From positions 851,002 through 915,001 of the forward strand of contig NMRB01000015.1 of NCBI GenBank assembly GCA_002633025.1: a stretch of 64,000 bases of DNA, in the 5' to 3' direction. Origin of the DNA: Notospermus geniculatus. Taxonomy: Eukaryota; Nemertea; Pilidiophora; Heteronemertea; Lineidae. The stretch's first letter is position 1. The number at the start of each line of letters is the position of its first letter. The notes under the pieces are model-generated. The model saw nothing but the letters and a program-made list of their open reading frames with translations, was not told the origin of the DNA and did not search any database. Below, piece by piece: positions 1 through 13,145 of this stretch. The position numbers and the translations under genes were made by a program.

Positions 1-1125
1 TAAATTTCAAACAATAATTCAGGCTTTATTGGCATTGGATAAGATCAAAAATCAAATCGGTTCTGTCTTAGATATACGTATAAAATTCCTGAAACTTTCG
101 CAGCGATACGTGACTTTATTCCCGAGTTATCGTGTTGAAACCACAGACTTGGTGTAGCTGAGTTGAGAGAAACGAATAGAAAAATGAAGATAGCGGTAAA
201 GCGACATAATCTATTAAAATTCAGGCTTCAAGGGCATCAAATGAGATCAAGAATCAAATCATTTCTGTCTTAGATATACATCTACCATTCCTGAAACTTT
301 CGCGGCGATACGTTACTTCATTCTTGAGTTATCGTGTTGAAACCAAAGATGGATGTGATTGAGTTGAGATGAAAGAATAGCAAAATGACGATATCGGTAA
401 AGCTCCAAAATCAAGGCTTTATGGCATCGGATGAGATCATAAATCAAATCAGTTCTGTCTTAGATATACGTCTACAATTCCTGAAACTTTCGCGGCGATA
501 CATGACTTTATTCTCGAGTTATCGTGTTCACACCACAGACTGGATGAGACTGAGTTGAGACGAACGAATAGGAACATGACGATATCGGTAAAGTTACAAA
601 ATCAAGGCTTTATCGGCATCGGATCAGATCATAAATCAAATCAGTTCTGTCTCAGATACACATCTACAATTCCTGAAACTTTCACGATGATACGTTACTT
701 CATTCTTGAGTTATCGTGTTGAAACCAAAGATGGATGTGATTGAGTTGAGATGAAAGAATAGAAAAATGACGATATCGGTAAAGCTCCAAAATCAAGGTT
801 TTATGGCATCGGATGAGATCAGGAATCAAATCAGTTCTGTCTTAGATATACATCTGCAATTCCTGAAACTTTCGCGGCGATACGTGACTTTATTCTCGAG
901 ATATCCTGCTGAAACCAAACAGACTGGATGAGACTGAGTTGAGACGAACGAATAGGAAAATGACGATATCGGTAAAACTACAAAATCAAGGCTTTATCGG
1001 CATCGGATGAGATCATAAATCAAATCAGTTCTGTCTTAGATATACATCTACCATTCCTGAACCTTTTGCAGTGATACGTGACTTTATTCGCGAGTTATCC
1101 TGCTGAAACCAAAAGAGTTCCCAGT
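1..1125. repeat. Tandem satellite, about 192-bp unit, about six copies
   Basis: The phrase CCTGAAACTTT recurs at about 88, 290, 480, 672, 862 and 1056, so the period is about 190-202 bp. Each unit also carries a GGCATCGGATGAGATCA-like block, a TTCTGTCTTAGATATAC block and an ATGACGATATCGGTAAA block. Copies differ by scattered substitutions and small indels. The array runs off the left edge of the window and breaks into unrelated sequence after about 1110. No open frame is conserved between units, so it reads as non-coding satellite. Confidence 0.9.
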
Positions 1126-4100
1126 CAAACAAGGAAGAACGCCCATCTGCTGTGGAGGCTATTCAACAGTAAGAGGTCAATCACATGTACACGCACATTT
1201 ATGTAAGCTATTGACTCTTTTTGACTTCGTTGGCTATTACATGTATATACATTATTTACGCCCTCTCCACATATGGCAGGAAGAGAAATGCATTTACAAT
1301 GTCATCTTCCACACGATTTCTTGTGTCAGTGCCATGGGGCCCTTTCTGTCACTTACAATTTTTCGAATTTTGACTGTCATTACACCGATTGAGTGCCAGA
1401 TTTCTCCGATAGGTGTAAGTCGTCTGGGTGTGACCTCCAGATACTAGTATCCAAGGTCATCATCACCTTGGGGTTACTGATGGTGGTTAACAAGTGACTT
1501 CGAGACGTGTAATGTAACGAAAAGGCTCGTCTGGAATTACTCCAGAAGCGTGATCTATTGACACCCTATCTATACCTTATAATTGGCCACAACAATTCTA
1601 ATGAAATATTTCAGACACCATAAGACAAATTTACGGTTTGTCCCCGATCATCGGAATGGCGACATTGGCACCAATTACGTATATTGCAAATAAAACCAGC
1701 CAGGGCAGCAAGATAGTGACCGATCTGGCGCCATTCAGGCAGCGTCTGCCGGCTATCATCGCAAAGTCACGTGCGCCAGCAATGTCGTCTGCTCCTCCGC
1801 ATTCTGATGGAGGTCAGAGTTCAAAATATTGGCTGTTGCGACGGTGTGAGATTATTCGCTATTGCTTGCCCTGCCGTCAGCAGTCAATCGCTTGCCTATT
1901 TTTGTTGATTAACCAGGAACACTTTACGTGTCTATCTTGCGAGCAGACGAGTTGAAACAGATATATCGCGACGTAAATAATAGGACTTTCCCTCGTCACA
2001 TGATGTGATGGTATTTATACATAATATCTAAAATACCAAATTACAACAAATTATTTTTTTCACTTTAGTCACTTCTACAACATAAATTTCTTCCTGCCGT
2101 GGTGCATTTTGAAGGCTTTCCTTGAAACTCGAAGCAGTCGACAATTCGATCACATGACTCTCGTAACGCCGGCTGATGGACGATCTTTACAGCGTCTCGC
2201 CATGGGCAGTAAAACCATTTCGTTCCTGACGAGTACTATACCATACTGAATTATGGCCAGACGCCAGGTTATAGCGCGGGAATATGTGAGATGAAATGCC
2301 CATCGTTTTTCCGCCAAACGATAGCCAGTTCATTTCCTGGAAAATCGGCGAAAAGTGGAAAAGAACGCCTAGTGGTTCACCCCTATGCAAATCTCAGAAG
2401 CAAGGTCACAATTTTTTCGTAATTGCAATCTTGGAGGAATTCAGTATAATTCCTCCAAGTTGCAATCCTCCCAACATTAGTTTTTTTCGCTTCGATGGAC
2501 TGTCCTAATCTAGGACAAAATGATAAATTCTTCGTTGTACTTCCGGAAGGATCATGCAGTGAGAAAATTGTTGTCTGTTACAGCTCCCACAAGGATCTTT
2601 CCTAAGGATGAAAATTCTATTCCTGCGACGGGCACTCTTCGCAATGAACATTTTCGAAAATGGTTTCCTTTTCAGCATCACCTACACAAGGAGCAAATCG
2701 GATTGGCCACTCTTTCGTTCGCCCAATATTCCCCCATGTTTATCACAAACAAAATCTAATCAAGATTATTTTATACCTGGAAATGTCATCGAGAATCTTT
2801 CTCAGTTGTGATGTGGTGGGATTATTTTAAATGTTTTAAATTGATAGTTTACGAAATGCGTCATTAAGAATCCACTTCAGCGTGTCTAGACCACATTTTG
2901 TAATTGAATTGAAGACACAAGCCATCGCAGAATGTCATGGTCATTCTATAAATAACTCCTCCGACGCATACCCCGAAATGTCATGCCAGGCTAAACCGAT
3001 CCGAAACTTTCCTCATCACGACCGAGGAGCTTTTCCAAGCGCTGTGGCCGAGCTGCTTATCTTTTTGAAATGATGCAAAATATGGCAATTTTCATTCATT
3101 TAATGGTGACGAGGGAAATCATTCAAAGGTGATAGCTGTGCTAAGCTTAGGCGTGATTCGTATTCACCAGCCGACACCAAAATAGCAACTTAAGCTAAGT
3201 TATCCGAATGACGTGCCACGAGAATAGCTCTTTGTGATAAGTTTTATGAATGACGTACCAATGATTTTGTGAAGACAGTTGACATCAAACGCGGTGATGA
3301 ATCGAGAGATGCAACTTTGGCGTTTCCAAATATGGACTGCTTCGGAAAATCGGGCCTTTGCTCGTGTCTTTCGGTCAATTTTTAATTTGAAGAGATCTAA
3401 ATGATTAAATTGTGCTAAATGTCGTCGTAATTTGAAAGATATCAATGATTAACTCTGATTTGCTCTCAACCTACACAAACGGCGATATTACGCCGGAGCA
3501 GAAATTATTAAATGTCATTCTCGCCAGCGTCGTATCGTTGATTTAGTAGTGAATTTTGGTCCCGCCATTTTCCGCAATAACAGGCGTGATCAACTTTCGA
3601 ATTCCCACTTTATATTCAGTCTTATACAATTACCAAATTAATCAGATACCGGTAGGACGTTTTGCCAACACGTCGTTTAAGGAGGGAGTGTTTGGACGAG
3701 TTTTTCACACCCAACAGTATATCTGCCAATCCCAGTTTGTTAGTCAATCTTTGATATCATTAACTTACTTCTCCGGATTGTATAACTGATCATTAACTAA
3801 TATTTATTGTTTCTCAAGGAGCCGCGAAAAATCATCGTCCGCTTTGTATGGTCCCTTAAAGGGAGGATCAACATAACGAACAGAATGCCATTCCGCGAAG
3901 AGAAAAAAAATACATGTAGTGAATTAGTAGGTATTGATTCGACAGTAGTATAAAATGTGGCAACAGCGGAGGTGCTGTTTTGGGGTTATTTGACAGAACA
4001 TCTCGCTGCAAACGCAGTACTCTGATATACTTCCGGTTTCGTGCCTGACAGAGAAGGCGCCCTCTAGCGCAGGCCTGGCAACTTTGAATGGCGTGTTGTG

Positions 4101-6200
4101 CTTGCCTGTACTGCAACGTGCAGCGAGGCACAGCGCAGTTTCACAGCAAATAAAAAGCTGGCAGCTATACATGTGGTGAAACTCATTTCCTACCAAGAGG
4201 ACGGATTTCAGTTCCCAGTCCACCCTTAGGGAGCAAAACTCTTGTTTACGACGCTAGCGCAGCAGTGGCAAAAACATACACCACTGAGACCAGTGTTGTG
4301 GTAAACATCGGCAATAATCCTTTTTCTTCTCCACAATCGATAGCAAATAGGTTCATAAAGTCAAAAACGGGTGTGGATATTTGCCGTTTCGATGATGCTT
4401 GGCCTACCTCTGGTAATATTCTGTGCATATTTCAGTCACACTGATCGGCCTTATAGGCCTATGAAGTTGTTTGTGACATAAGAGGAGGCTTCCCGTCTGC
4501 TGTTGGTTGCAAACAACAAATGGGAATAGCCTAATCCGGCCTTAAAGAAAATTAGCAAAATACAACGACATCGAAGCATGTTGATGTAATTTTAAGCAAG
4601 TACATATTTATATGTATTAATGCCACGCCAGAAATTACCTTCTGCCACACCACCGTAAGTGACTTTGTGATTTTCAACACCTTTACGGTGTATGCCAAAG
4701 AAATAATGTAATGATTGAAAATCAACAGATTCTTAGAGGAGCGCTTTGATTACCGGTAGAGTTGAAAGGGGCCTGCTAAAAAATTTTATCGTTTGGAAAG
4801 GTTTTGAGAGACAGACGCGAAAACAACGGAGTAGGCCCACATTACCAGCATGCACGTGGTGTTGAGCGCCGTGTCAGTTGGTGATAGGATAATAAAGTGT
4901 ACATAAAAGGCACAGTTTTGTCTTAAACATATTATACCAGGCGAAAATCGTGAGAAAAACGACTTAAGCTATTTAAAACATAGTTGTGGACACGAAACGG
5001 ACAGCGCTTTATTTAAAGCCGCTCGTATGGAAGTTATTTATAAAAGCACGACACAGTCCAAATCTGCTTGGCGGCCTGTTTGCTCCGCTAAAGATTGTCC
5101 ACAATTTCCTTTTTCGTCGATCAATTTAACAATAACAAGATAAGTCTTTGCGTTTACCTGCAAGTCATAGGAAAACTATCTGGCCTATTCTGGTTTTGTC
5201 ATCTCTGTGGTCAAGCCATTAATATGTTGACACAAGTAAGCGAGCGAAAATACTTTTTTGTGACATCTGAACGTATTAGAAAGACAAGACATTGTCTGAT
5301 CCGTAATGACCGTGTGATGTAAAGAAAACAAGCAAGTGTTACATGTATTTTTTGCTAGTTTCTCACATCCGGGACGGGCCTAGGTTGATTGGATCGTGAG
5401 AGACTTTCTTTTGTTTGTTGTCACCGATTTTGTCAACTCGCCGACAAAAACATTGTCCCAACTAAACCAGATGCTTGGTCATTGTCATAGAATGTTGGTG
5501 TTAAAGTCTTAGAATGTGCGGAATGAAGGCTAACCCACGCCCCCTCATTTGTTCCGACAGGAAGGTATTAGTGACATAAGCAGCCGTGACAAAGAAGCCT
5601 TTTGAAAAAACGCAGAAATTAACTGATTAGAGGACTGTAGAAAGTTATGGTAGTTCGGATTCAAAGAAAAATTTCGGCCGTCTACTCCATTCCTTATCTC
5701 ATTGTAGAGTCCTCTAGCGGCGAGAGTAGGAACTAATCTCAACCAAACGGCATTCGGAACGACCTGAGGCGAACTGCTTATCTGTCCACTGGGGGCGCAT
5801 TTCACTCGGACACAAGTCCAAGGCAGCCATATTGTTTATCAACAAACCCACGTGACCGCCAGCGCCAGGACCGTGGGCCTATTTTGGCCGAATATTGCCT
5901 GTTAAGATGTTCAACCTTATTTGCTGGATTATTTGAGCCATATTATATATAAACTTACCGGTATCTCACCCAATCTGCCAATTATTGATCAATAACGCAA
6001 CGTTTTGTGTGCTCTATTTTGTTCATGCGCAGGTGTGATGAGGCGAACTGCATCTGAACTCTCACAAACGGGCAGCAATCGTTGCGCGTTCAAGATGGTT
6101 GCCTTGGAATTGTGTCCGAGGGGAAATGCGAGTGTCTACGGAAATTGCCGAGCAGTTGCCTTCGGAAGTTCCGAATGACCAAACGGCTAACGAAGACAGT
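1126..6200. other. No recognised gene; intergenic
   Basis: I see no conserved protein, RNA gene or spliced gene here. All open frames are below about 110 codons and resemble no family I know. One near-perfect 45-bp hairpin is present (listed separately). The stretch could contain non-coding or lineage-specific exons that cannot be recognised by eye. Confidence 0.5.
2422..2466. repeat. Near-perfect short hairpin
   Basis: The left arm ATTGCAATCTTGGAGGAATT is followed by a 6-base spacer and a right arm that is its reverse complement apart from one mismatch or gap. The stem is about 19 bp. It is not followed by a T tract like a bacterial terminator, which would be irrelevant here. It may be a remnant of a foldback element or a small hairpin source. 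Confidence 0.7.
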
Positions 6201-6319
6201 AGGCCGTATTCTAGAAGCTTCCTTAACCCAAAGGTTGACCTTTAGCTATTGTTTGCAGGGTGGAATACAAAGGCTTTAAGTGGACATTAGAGTTAAGGAA
6301 GCTTCTAGAATACGCGCCT
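6201..6319. mobile_element. Short MITE with about 27-bp terminal inverted repeats
   Basis: The left end AGGCCGTATTCTAGAAGCTT, continuing CCTTAAC, is matched at the right by GTTAAGGAAGCTTCTAGAAT, continuing ACGCGCCT. The element is about 119 bp with no coding capacity. These are the marks of a non-autonomous DNA transposon or MITE. Confidence 0.75.
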
Positions 6320-6654
6320 TTGTCCTCGACTTTTCAGCTGCTTTTCCCCTGACGCTTCCACCCGCGATATAGAGCGTTATTTTCAGTTGCCACCGAAACA
6401 AAACGTCAGGATTCAATCTTACACCTACTATTGCTAACGAAGTGGGAATTAGTCTATTTCTGTTTGTAATACCATCTAAGCTTCCTCATGATCTCCTGTG
6501 CTAAAAGCTTCGAGGTGTCATCAGTTAATCGTTTTATACACCTCCTATACGACGTGAAACCACGTCCGTAAAAAAGAGGCGAAACCACGCATATTTTGTT
6601 TTTTTAGGGGGGGGGAGTGACGTCAAAGCCATGAAAATATCGAACGTTCAAAAG

Positions 6655-6697
6655 TAATACATGTACATGTACATGTACGTGCTCGTACATGTACCTA
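6655..6697. repeat. ACATGT microsatellite
   Basis: A short run of the palindromic hexamer ACATGT, interrupted by CGTGCTCGT. TACATGTA strings are scattered across the whole window. No function is inferred. Confidence 0.7.
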
Positions 6698-6819
6698 CCA
6701 CACAGTAACTTGAGTCTTTTCCACGTAGGCCTATACATGTACGTCAGTACTGCTAGCGCACCAAAGGGTTGCAAAAAATAGCGCAGTTTCATGTACAATG
6801 TACATCTAAGTTATGGAGT

Positions 6820-7423
6820 GCCGTTAAATGCACCTCGCATTTGAAGAGACTAGGCCCTAGGATGCACCGATCAAAACTGAGTGTATAGTTGACGATGATT
6901 TTTTTTCTCTCCCAAAAGTCGTGCATAGTGCTTATTATACAGTTGGAAAAAACGTTAAAAACGATGAAAACTCGGATTAAAAGAAGGCATAAAAAGTAAT
7001 TTGGCCAACTCCTGACTACATGTACTTACATGTACATTGTAAAATCCGACGCTCGACATTTTTATCGACGACGTGCATCCGGAGACAAGGAATTGTCTCT
7101 CTCGATCATATCGTGAAATGGTGATACCACGCCGGGAACTTGATTTAGCGTTGTCAAACATTTTGGAAGGCCGGAGGAGAGGACAAAATTTCAAATAAGA
7201 TTAGGTTTGCACTGGTCTCCCGCACACACGCTCACATCAGGCTGCGCTTGGAGGTATTGGTCTAGGCCTATATTGTAGGGCCTAGGCCTACTTATATAAT
7301 TCCTGCAAGGCCCAACAGTACTATCATGACTATGCCATGTCATTTCTTCCGCCCAACCTGAAGTGTTACAAGTAAGTGGGGTACACGTAATTGCTCACAC
7401 CTCATAGGCCTAATTCAGCATTT
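6820..7423. other. Nothing recognised
   Basis: Non-coding by eye. The stretch is rich in AGGCCTA palindromes, which recur across the window. No conserved open frame or RNA fold was identified. Confidence 0.4.
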
Positions 7424-7959
7424 AGTGAGGTTTCGCAAATCTGACAAAACACGAAGTACGAAATACGATATTGGACTTCATTTGCATGACGTAATGTATT
7501 ACAGGACATGGTTGGCACCACGAATGTCCCTGCTGCCAGTGTACGTCTTTAAGCATATCATGAAAGACCGACACTTGTGCGTTTTGCGCTGCGTGATGCG
7601 TCAAATCTTTTGTTATTTTCCGCCGTTCTGCTTCCTAACAAAAGATTTGACGCACCACGCAGCGCAAAACGCACTAGGCCTACAATGTAAGTGGCCCGAG
7701 ACCTTTATGGTGCATCTTGAATTTTTAAATTTCCAATACGAAGTGGAAACGAAAGATAAATTTCAATGTTTAATATACACCGTAACTCTATCGGTCTACC
7801 GTCATATGCTAAAAGACTTTCTTGCAGCAGGCGAGATGATAGGCCTATTTGTGGTACCAACCATGCCACCATCTCCTGAAATACATTACGTCATGGAATG
7901 AATAAGTCCAATTTCGTGATTTCTTACTTCGTGTTTCGTCAGATTTGCGAAACCTCACT
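7424..7959. mobile_element. Foldback element of about 536 bp with long inverted arms
   Basis: The left end AGTGAGGTTTCGCAAATCTG is the reverse complement of the right end at 7940-7959. Pairing continues inward (ATGACGTAATGTATTACAGG at the left against an inverse at about 7876-7894). A second internal palindrome centres near 7625, where GTGCGTTTTGCGCTGCGTGA pairs with the sequence at 7655-7675. The whole element can fold into one long, imperfect hairpin. The 158-codon open frame across it is a by-product of the arms, not a gene. Confidence 0.8.
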
Positions 7960-9380
7960 ATTGACGCTGGCTGGCGAAGAATGAGGATGAGACACAATCA
8001 GCGTTTTAACTGCCGACAATCTTGGTTGGCGACCAGACGACGACGGGAGACCCATTGGCGTAGCTTTATGTCCGCCAGTCTCGGCCTAGCTCCGCAGAGC
8101 GCACGGAAATCTCTCCAACATGACCATGCAGCAGCATTCTAATTACAAATTACGTGCGGGCATCAATAAAACACAGGCGGGGAAAATGACCCATATTACA
8201 ATCGACCATTCGATATTGCGTCTCCCTCTCGACAAGTTTTACTATTATTTCGAGGATTCTTAGATCGTAGATGGAGCTCTTCTCGGAAGTGACCGCCATC
8301 AGCTCAAGGGTTCATTAGCTGTCTGCCTGTTGGCGGGTTTCGATTTCGAAGATTTGTCTCGGAATTGTCCTCAAATCAAACTAATTTCATGGCTGGCAAC
8401 TTCCATGGTCATGGTCTTCCCGTGTCTGGCAATATTTCGCACTGCTGAAGGAGCAACAGGTTTGAAATTTCGTGAGTGTGAGGTCAGTTTCTATCATGAC
8501 GGTGTATTGTGCGAGAATTTGCCAACAGACGCGCCTTGAGGGTAATTTTTTAAAGAATGTTCGAGGGTATTTTCGAGGGTATTTCGGTTTCTAAAACTTG
8601 ACGCTAGGTGGCGATATCTGGGCGAGGATATCACCACTAGTATCGACGGTAGGTTTCCATCTTGAAAAGTAGTGCGCGCGCGGAGCGAACAGTAGAAATT
8701 CTTGTTTCTAAAGCGATTACCCCATTACGTCGTTTTCTACGCTTACAATATAGATATATAGGCCTATGTTGTAGATAGGTGTACAAAGGTAGAGTCGACA
8801 CACATTTAAATACAAACATCGGTAGAGTAAATATAAAGTAATAATAAAGTTATTCTGTTTCATTTTCGACAAGATAAATATTGTTTTCTGCAAATAACAA
8901 CATTTTGAAAAAGAAGTTCGCGTCACTTGAAAGACCAAAAAGATGGCGGCCATGTGGTGGACCATGCACAAAGACTGTTCATGTTCCCTGCAAGTGGTCT
9001 GTGACGTCATCAAAGGTGAGCACTTTATAAGATACACCATCGACAGCAAACTACACATAGAATGGCGACATCATTTTATTTTATTTTTGCAATTACGCCC
9101 CCTGGTGAACAAATTCTGAAGAACTGACCCACAGGAGGTGAAGAACAAAATTAAGCTACTAGAAATCCTATCAATTTCAGTTTGACATACTGCATCCGGG
9201 CTAAGATATTGGGTTTTCCATTTTACGGAAAATGCCCCCTGGAGGGCATAATGAAGGTCAAATCGCAAACATTTTTGGATCCGTTTCGAGCCCTTCCTAG
9301 GGCCTACCACTCCACCAATGATGCTTTGGCTTTGGACCTGATGCAAAATCCAACCCTGCCACGATCCACAAACAAAATCA
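7960..9380. other. No recognised gene; intergenic
   Basis: The stretch holds only short open frames with no family resemblance. A minus-strand polyadenylation-like AATAAA lies just beyond its right edge, at about 9405 (TTTATT on the plus strand). That could be the far end of the KMT2E transcript, but this is a guess. Confidence 0.4.
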
Positions 9381-10030
9381 AGACAACAGAATTATCAAGA
9401 ATAGTTTTATTTTACACAAAATGTATTATTTCTAAAAGTACTGGCTTTTGTACAGCATACGTAAGTAGTATTTACAGTGGTTATGAAAAAATAAAGACCT
9501 AGGCAGAGTCTAAGACCAAGTTGTACAGACCCAACTATACATCTACGCAATACTCAATGCACAAAATGAAGGTCAGACTTTTAGAAACGGAATTTGACAA
9601 CATGACCTCCACAGTGAGAGAACTAACTTCAATTCACACATAAGTAATCCTTCCTACATCTCTGAGGAAACATGTGGGGGAAGTATTAACTGTTGTCAAA
9701 TTCAGCATTTCAAAGGACTGAAATGAACTCAACTGACACTTAGGACAAGAGCAGCTGGCAGAAAATGTTACAATGTCAATTACAAAATTGCTACATTTTG
9801 TACACTATCTCATACTATTGCATCTACTCGACCTTTTCCTCCTTACGCGCACCACGATGTTCATGTCAACGGAACGATACAGTGCTGTTGCCATAAACTA
9901 ACCAGCACTGAGTGTATCGATGGAAATTGGGGAAAGAAAGTTGTACCAAGGGCAACATAAGCCACTTGTCAGGTCATCCAGGAAACCTGGCATCATAGAC
10001 CCTTGAAGGTGGTGGGAAGCTAGATACATA

Positions 10031-10218
10031 TGTGACCCATGCCAGCAAAATGAGTTGGAATGCACAGAGAAGACCCAAAGTGTACCAACGGATTGTTGAT
10101 TTCAGTATTGTCTGGCCATTGTGAAATTTGACTCTTTCAATTTCTAGAGTTGTTCTCAGGTGTCATGTTGAGTCTTCTTTCCGGCGCATTCCGACTCATT
10201 TTGGTGGCACGGGTCACA
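10031..10218. mobile_element. MITE family 1 (TGTGACCC ends), copy 1
   Basis: The ends are TGTGACCCATGCCAGCAAAA and the inverse TTTTGGTGGCACGGGTCACA. The element is 188 bp with an arm of about 33 bp that also includes a TGAGTTGGAATGC block. Three further copies in this window share ends, length and interior. It has no coding capacity. Confidence 0.85.
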
Positions 10219-10802
10219 TGTGGATTTCGGTCTGAGCTGAAAAAAAACATCTGTGGAACAATTGCAGTACCACAAGTACATAAGTCAAAGGATTTTTTTC
10301 AGCCACCCACAACAACGGAGGAACAGTAACATTAACAGGACCCAAGCACAAGCTCCTACTTCGTAACTATACATGTGAATACACGCTGGCCTTTCCATCA
10401 GACCCATTAAAAGCCGGAGCATGACTTCAATTATTACAATACAAGATGATCAATTCGTAGAAAAATACCAAGACTTCATGGAAATGATAAATACAACAAC
10501 ATGCTATGCCCACTGATGACCATTTACTGTAAACCCCCAAATATTTACAGTCATCAAATTAAGCACTGTGGGGAGTCACAATCTCAGTGTCGGTTAATCA
10601 ACGATCTGAAGACTGTCCAACAGTATTGTAATTGCAATTACATTTTGTTCTTGTTGGTGATCCGCTGGTCACAAAAAAGCATATGAAGAGAAAGGTACAG
10701 ATATATCCTACGGTTTCTCAAACCAACCTCTTGATCTCCATCAAAGCCCTCCACAACCGTGGATAAACGAGGGTTACCATGCAGGAATATAATTTTTCTT
10801 CC

Positions 10803-11035
10803 AATAGACTCTATCACTCCAATAGAGCGCAGCACCTGACAGGTAGCTAGCTAAGCCTTCAGCGTCACGGCGTCCCGTGCCCCATTCTGAACGCGGTGAC
10901 GTCACTCGAAAAACCTGACTTGTTTCAGCGATCATGACGTCGTCTCACGTCAAGATGTCATGGAATGAGTACGGGATGTCGTGACGCTGTAGTATCCGTC
11001 AGGTGCTGCGCTCTTTTGGAGTGATATAGTCTATT
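10803..11035. mobile_element. MITE family 2 (AATAGACTCTATCACTCC ends), copy 1
   Basis: Inverted arms of about 38 bp: AATAGACTCTATCACTCCAA at the left and TTGGAGTGATATAGTCTATT at the right, with GCGCAGCACCTGAC inside the left arm and its inverse inside the right. The total is 233 bp. A second, shorter copy lies at 44015-44210. Confidence 0.85.
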
Positions 11036-11955
11036 GCCCAGGTCAGGAGTGAAAGAATATACTTGGTCTCAACAAGTACCGGTAAACTAAAATGAGTATA
11101 TCATACAGGATCAACCCTACACTCATTCAGGAACTGAGGTCGGTATACAATTACAAAGACATTTACATACCTTACCCACAGGCCAGGTAGATGCATTCCA
11201 AATTTGTCACACTTGATCCAGTGCTATTGCTGACCTGAAACACTGGAAACTGGCGACAGATCACGCAAGTACTCTAAGAAGCAATGCAAACCAAGAGCCC
11301 GAATCAGTTTATTTAACAGTACCGGTACTTCCTACCAAACAACAATAAATTTTGTCAGAACACAGCTAAATATTTTCCAAAACATTGAGAAACCGAGAAC
11401 GAAGGAAACATATTTCAAAATACAACAGCACTTGACACAATTTTCCAATTTGTTGTCTGGCTATCAACTTCCTCATCCTGAAAGAAAATGCTGCTGAAAC
11501 TATAGGCTGTTTCTTGAAGAAAATCCATCATTTATATTCTGCTGAATATGGCAAAAATAGTGGGATACCAGAGCATTCAAGCGAAAACCCATCTTATGAA
11601 ACATTTCACAGTGAAAATTTCCATAATTTCCATCTCCTAGATGAAGTAGAGCCTTTCTTTCTCCTTAGGGAATTTGCAAATAAATAAAAACAGCACAATT
11701 CACAAAAACATGAAAAAAAATTGAAGGCCTGCCCCCACAGAGTCTCGATAAGACTGGTAATTACATGAAAATATAGATTTCATTGAGGAATCTACACAGG
11801 CTCTATTCACCTCATTGAGAAAATGAGGCAAATCCCCAAGTTGAAAAGAAGTCAACTGAAGGTCTTGCTTGACAAACCCCAACAACGCAGCATTTTCTAT
11901 ATCTGTAGCCCATATGACTTGTGGCCTGTGCTTTCGCCCAGCATTTCTGGCGATC

Positions 11956-12373
11956 TCGTACCCAGAGATTCGTTACGCTCCGGCCGAGATTATAAGTTGC
12001 TCCACTAATCTCTGGAGACAGCTGGCCATTTCACGCCTTACATGTGATTTGTGGCATCGTGCAATTTTAGACCGAATTTTAACCACAGATGCATTGAAAT
12101 GACTTACTTGAGTATAAAACGTTATACGCAAAAATGTCCTTAGTAGGAAGGTTTTTATGATGGATCTGTTGTATTTATTGAGGACAACCCACAGCACTAC
12201 TTGGCACATCATATAAACTTGGAGTGAAACAGTCAAAAATTAGTGTATGTTCATGCGCCGTGTGTAACACAAGTGCCTTGGACACCCCGAAGTAGTATGT
12301 AGCCGTCTCCAGAGATTAGTGGAGTGACAATCTGATCAACCTCGGCTCAAGCGTAACGAATCTCTGGGTACGA
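11956..12373. mobile_element. Foldback element of about 418 bp with about 65-bp arms
   Basis: The left arm begins TCGTACCCAGAGATTCGTTA and ends near 12020 with CTCCACTAATCTCTGGAGAC. The right arm, 12305-12373, is its imperfect reverse complement. The interior has no coding potential. It lies in the probable 3' flank of KMT2E and may be part of the transcript. Confidence 0.8.
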
Positions 12374-12594
12374 TATTGCATTTCTGGGACATCAAATACT
12401 ACATCAATTTTTCACCAAAAATTCTTCTTCACTTGAAAATGGCACAACAAATTCTAAGAAACAGAGACCTTTCACAGTCAAGAACTGGAACTATAACAAC
12501 TGATGCATGATAAAATGCACAGAATATGAATCACCTAATTGTGATTGATCAGGTTGCACTATGTACAATGAAATATTTACAATGATGAAACGTT

Positions 12595-13145
12595 TCAGTC
12601 GCGGTCACGGTGTTTATGGTGAGAACGGTCCTTGCGATCTCGAGAATAACCACCGCTGTTATTTCGATACTTTTGTTTCTGATACCCTGAAGAGTTTTGC
12701 TGGGGTGGTGGTGGCGGTGGTATCTGCTGCTGGTTATTATAATTATTATAATTTTGCCATCCTTGTGGTGGGGCGGAATTACTCGCCGGGGGTCCCATTT
12801 GTCCATTCGGTGGTGGCGTCACAAACTGACCCGCGCTTTGCCCAAACTGTTGCTGCTGGTTGAAATTACTTGAACCAAACTGACCCTGCGAAAAGTTCTG
12901 CTGGTACGCTTGACCCTGAAAGCCTTGGTCCTGCCCCGGTTGCCCAGTGGATGATGACGTTGGAAATGCATTAGGCTGCCCATTGTATCCTTGGTTCTGG
13001 TTAAAAGACGGTGCCTGCTGTCCAGGTGGGAAACTAACTGGCGGTGTTGCCGGTGAGAATGGGGCAGCATTCTGGTTGAAGTTTGTTGGCTGATGAATAG
13101 GAGGCGTCTGTGGGTAAGCTTGGTTCTGAACTGGTCCTACATTAC
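12595..13145 (-). CDS. KMT2E: KMT2E last coding exon: Pro/Gln/Asn-rich tail and stop
   Basis: The acceptor (TTGCATTGCAG on the minus strand) is at 13146. The exon runs in frame for about 182 residues to a TGA ending at 12595. The product is rich in Gln, Asn, Pro and Phe, with a six-proline run followed by a basic and acidic end ([16 protein letters not shown]). It looks intrinsically disordered, like the Pro-rich tail of vertebrate KMT2E, but cannot be aligned closely by eye. Confidence 0.85.

Larger units (their letters stand above)
9385..12594 (-). other. Probable KMT2E 3' UTR or downstream flank
   Basis: This lies directly downstream of the KMT2E stop codon on the minus strand. TTTATT strings on the plus strand, which are AATAAA on the transcript strand, occur near 12175, 11308 and 9405, so the 3' UTR could be about 0.4, 1.3 or 3.2 kb. 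Three inverted-repeat elements interrupt the stretch. The sequence alone does not show which poly(A) site is used, and no other gene is recognised. Confidence 0.4.

Noticed and set aside
1-1125. CRISPR-like array
   Set aside because: The repeats are about 192 bp with no unique spacers, in animal DNA; it is a satellite.
3924-4223. Overlapping minus-strand frames of 87-99 codons
   Set aside because: Cys-rich by chance, overlapping in two frames, with no family resemblance.
7425-7901. 158-codon plus-strand open frame
   Set aside because: It lies across the arms and inner palindrome of a foldback element and resembles no protein; low-value by-product.
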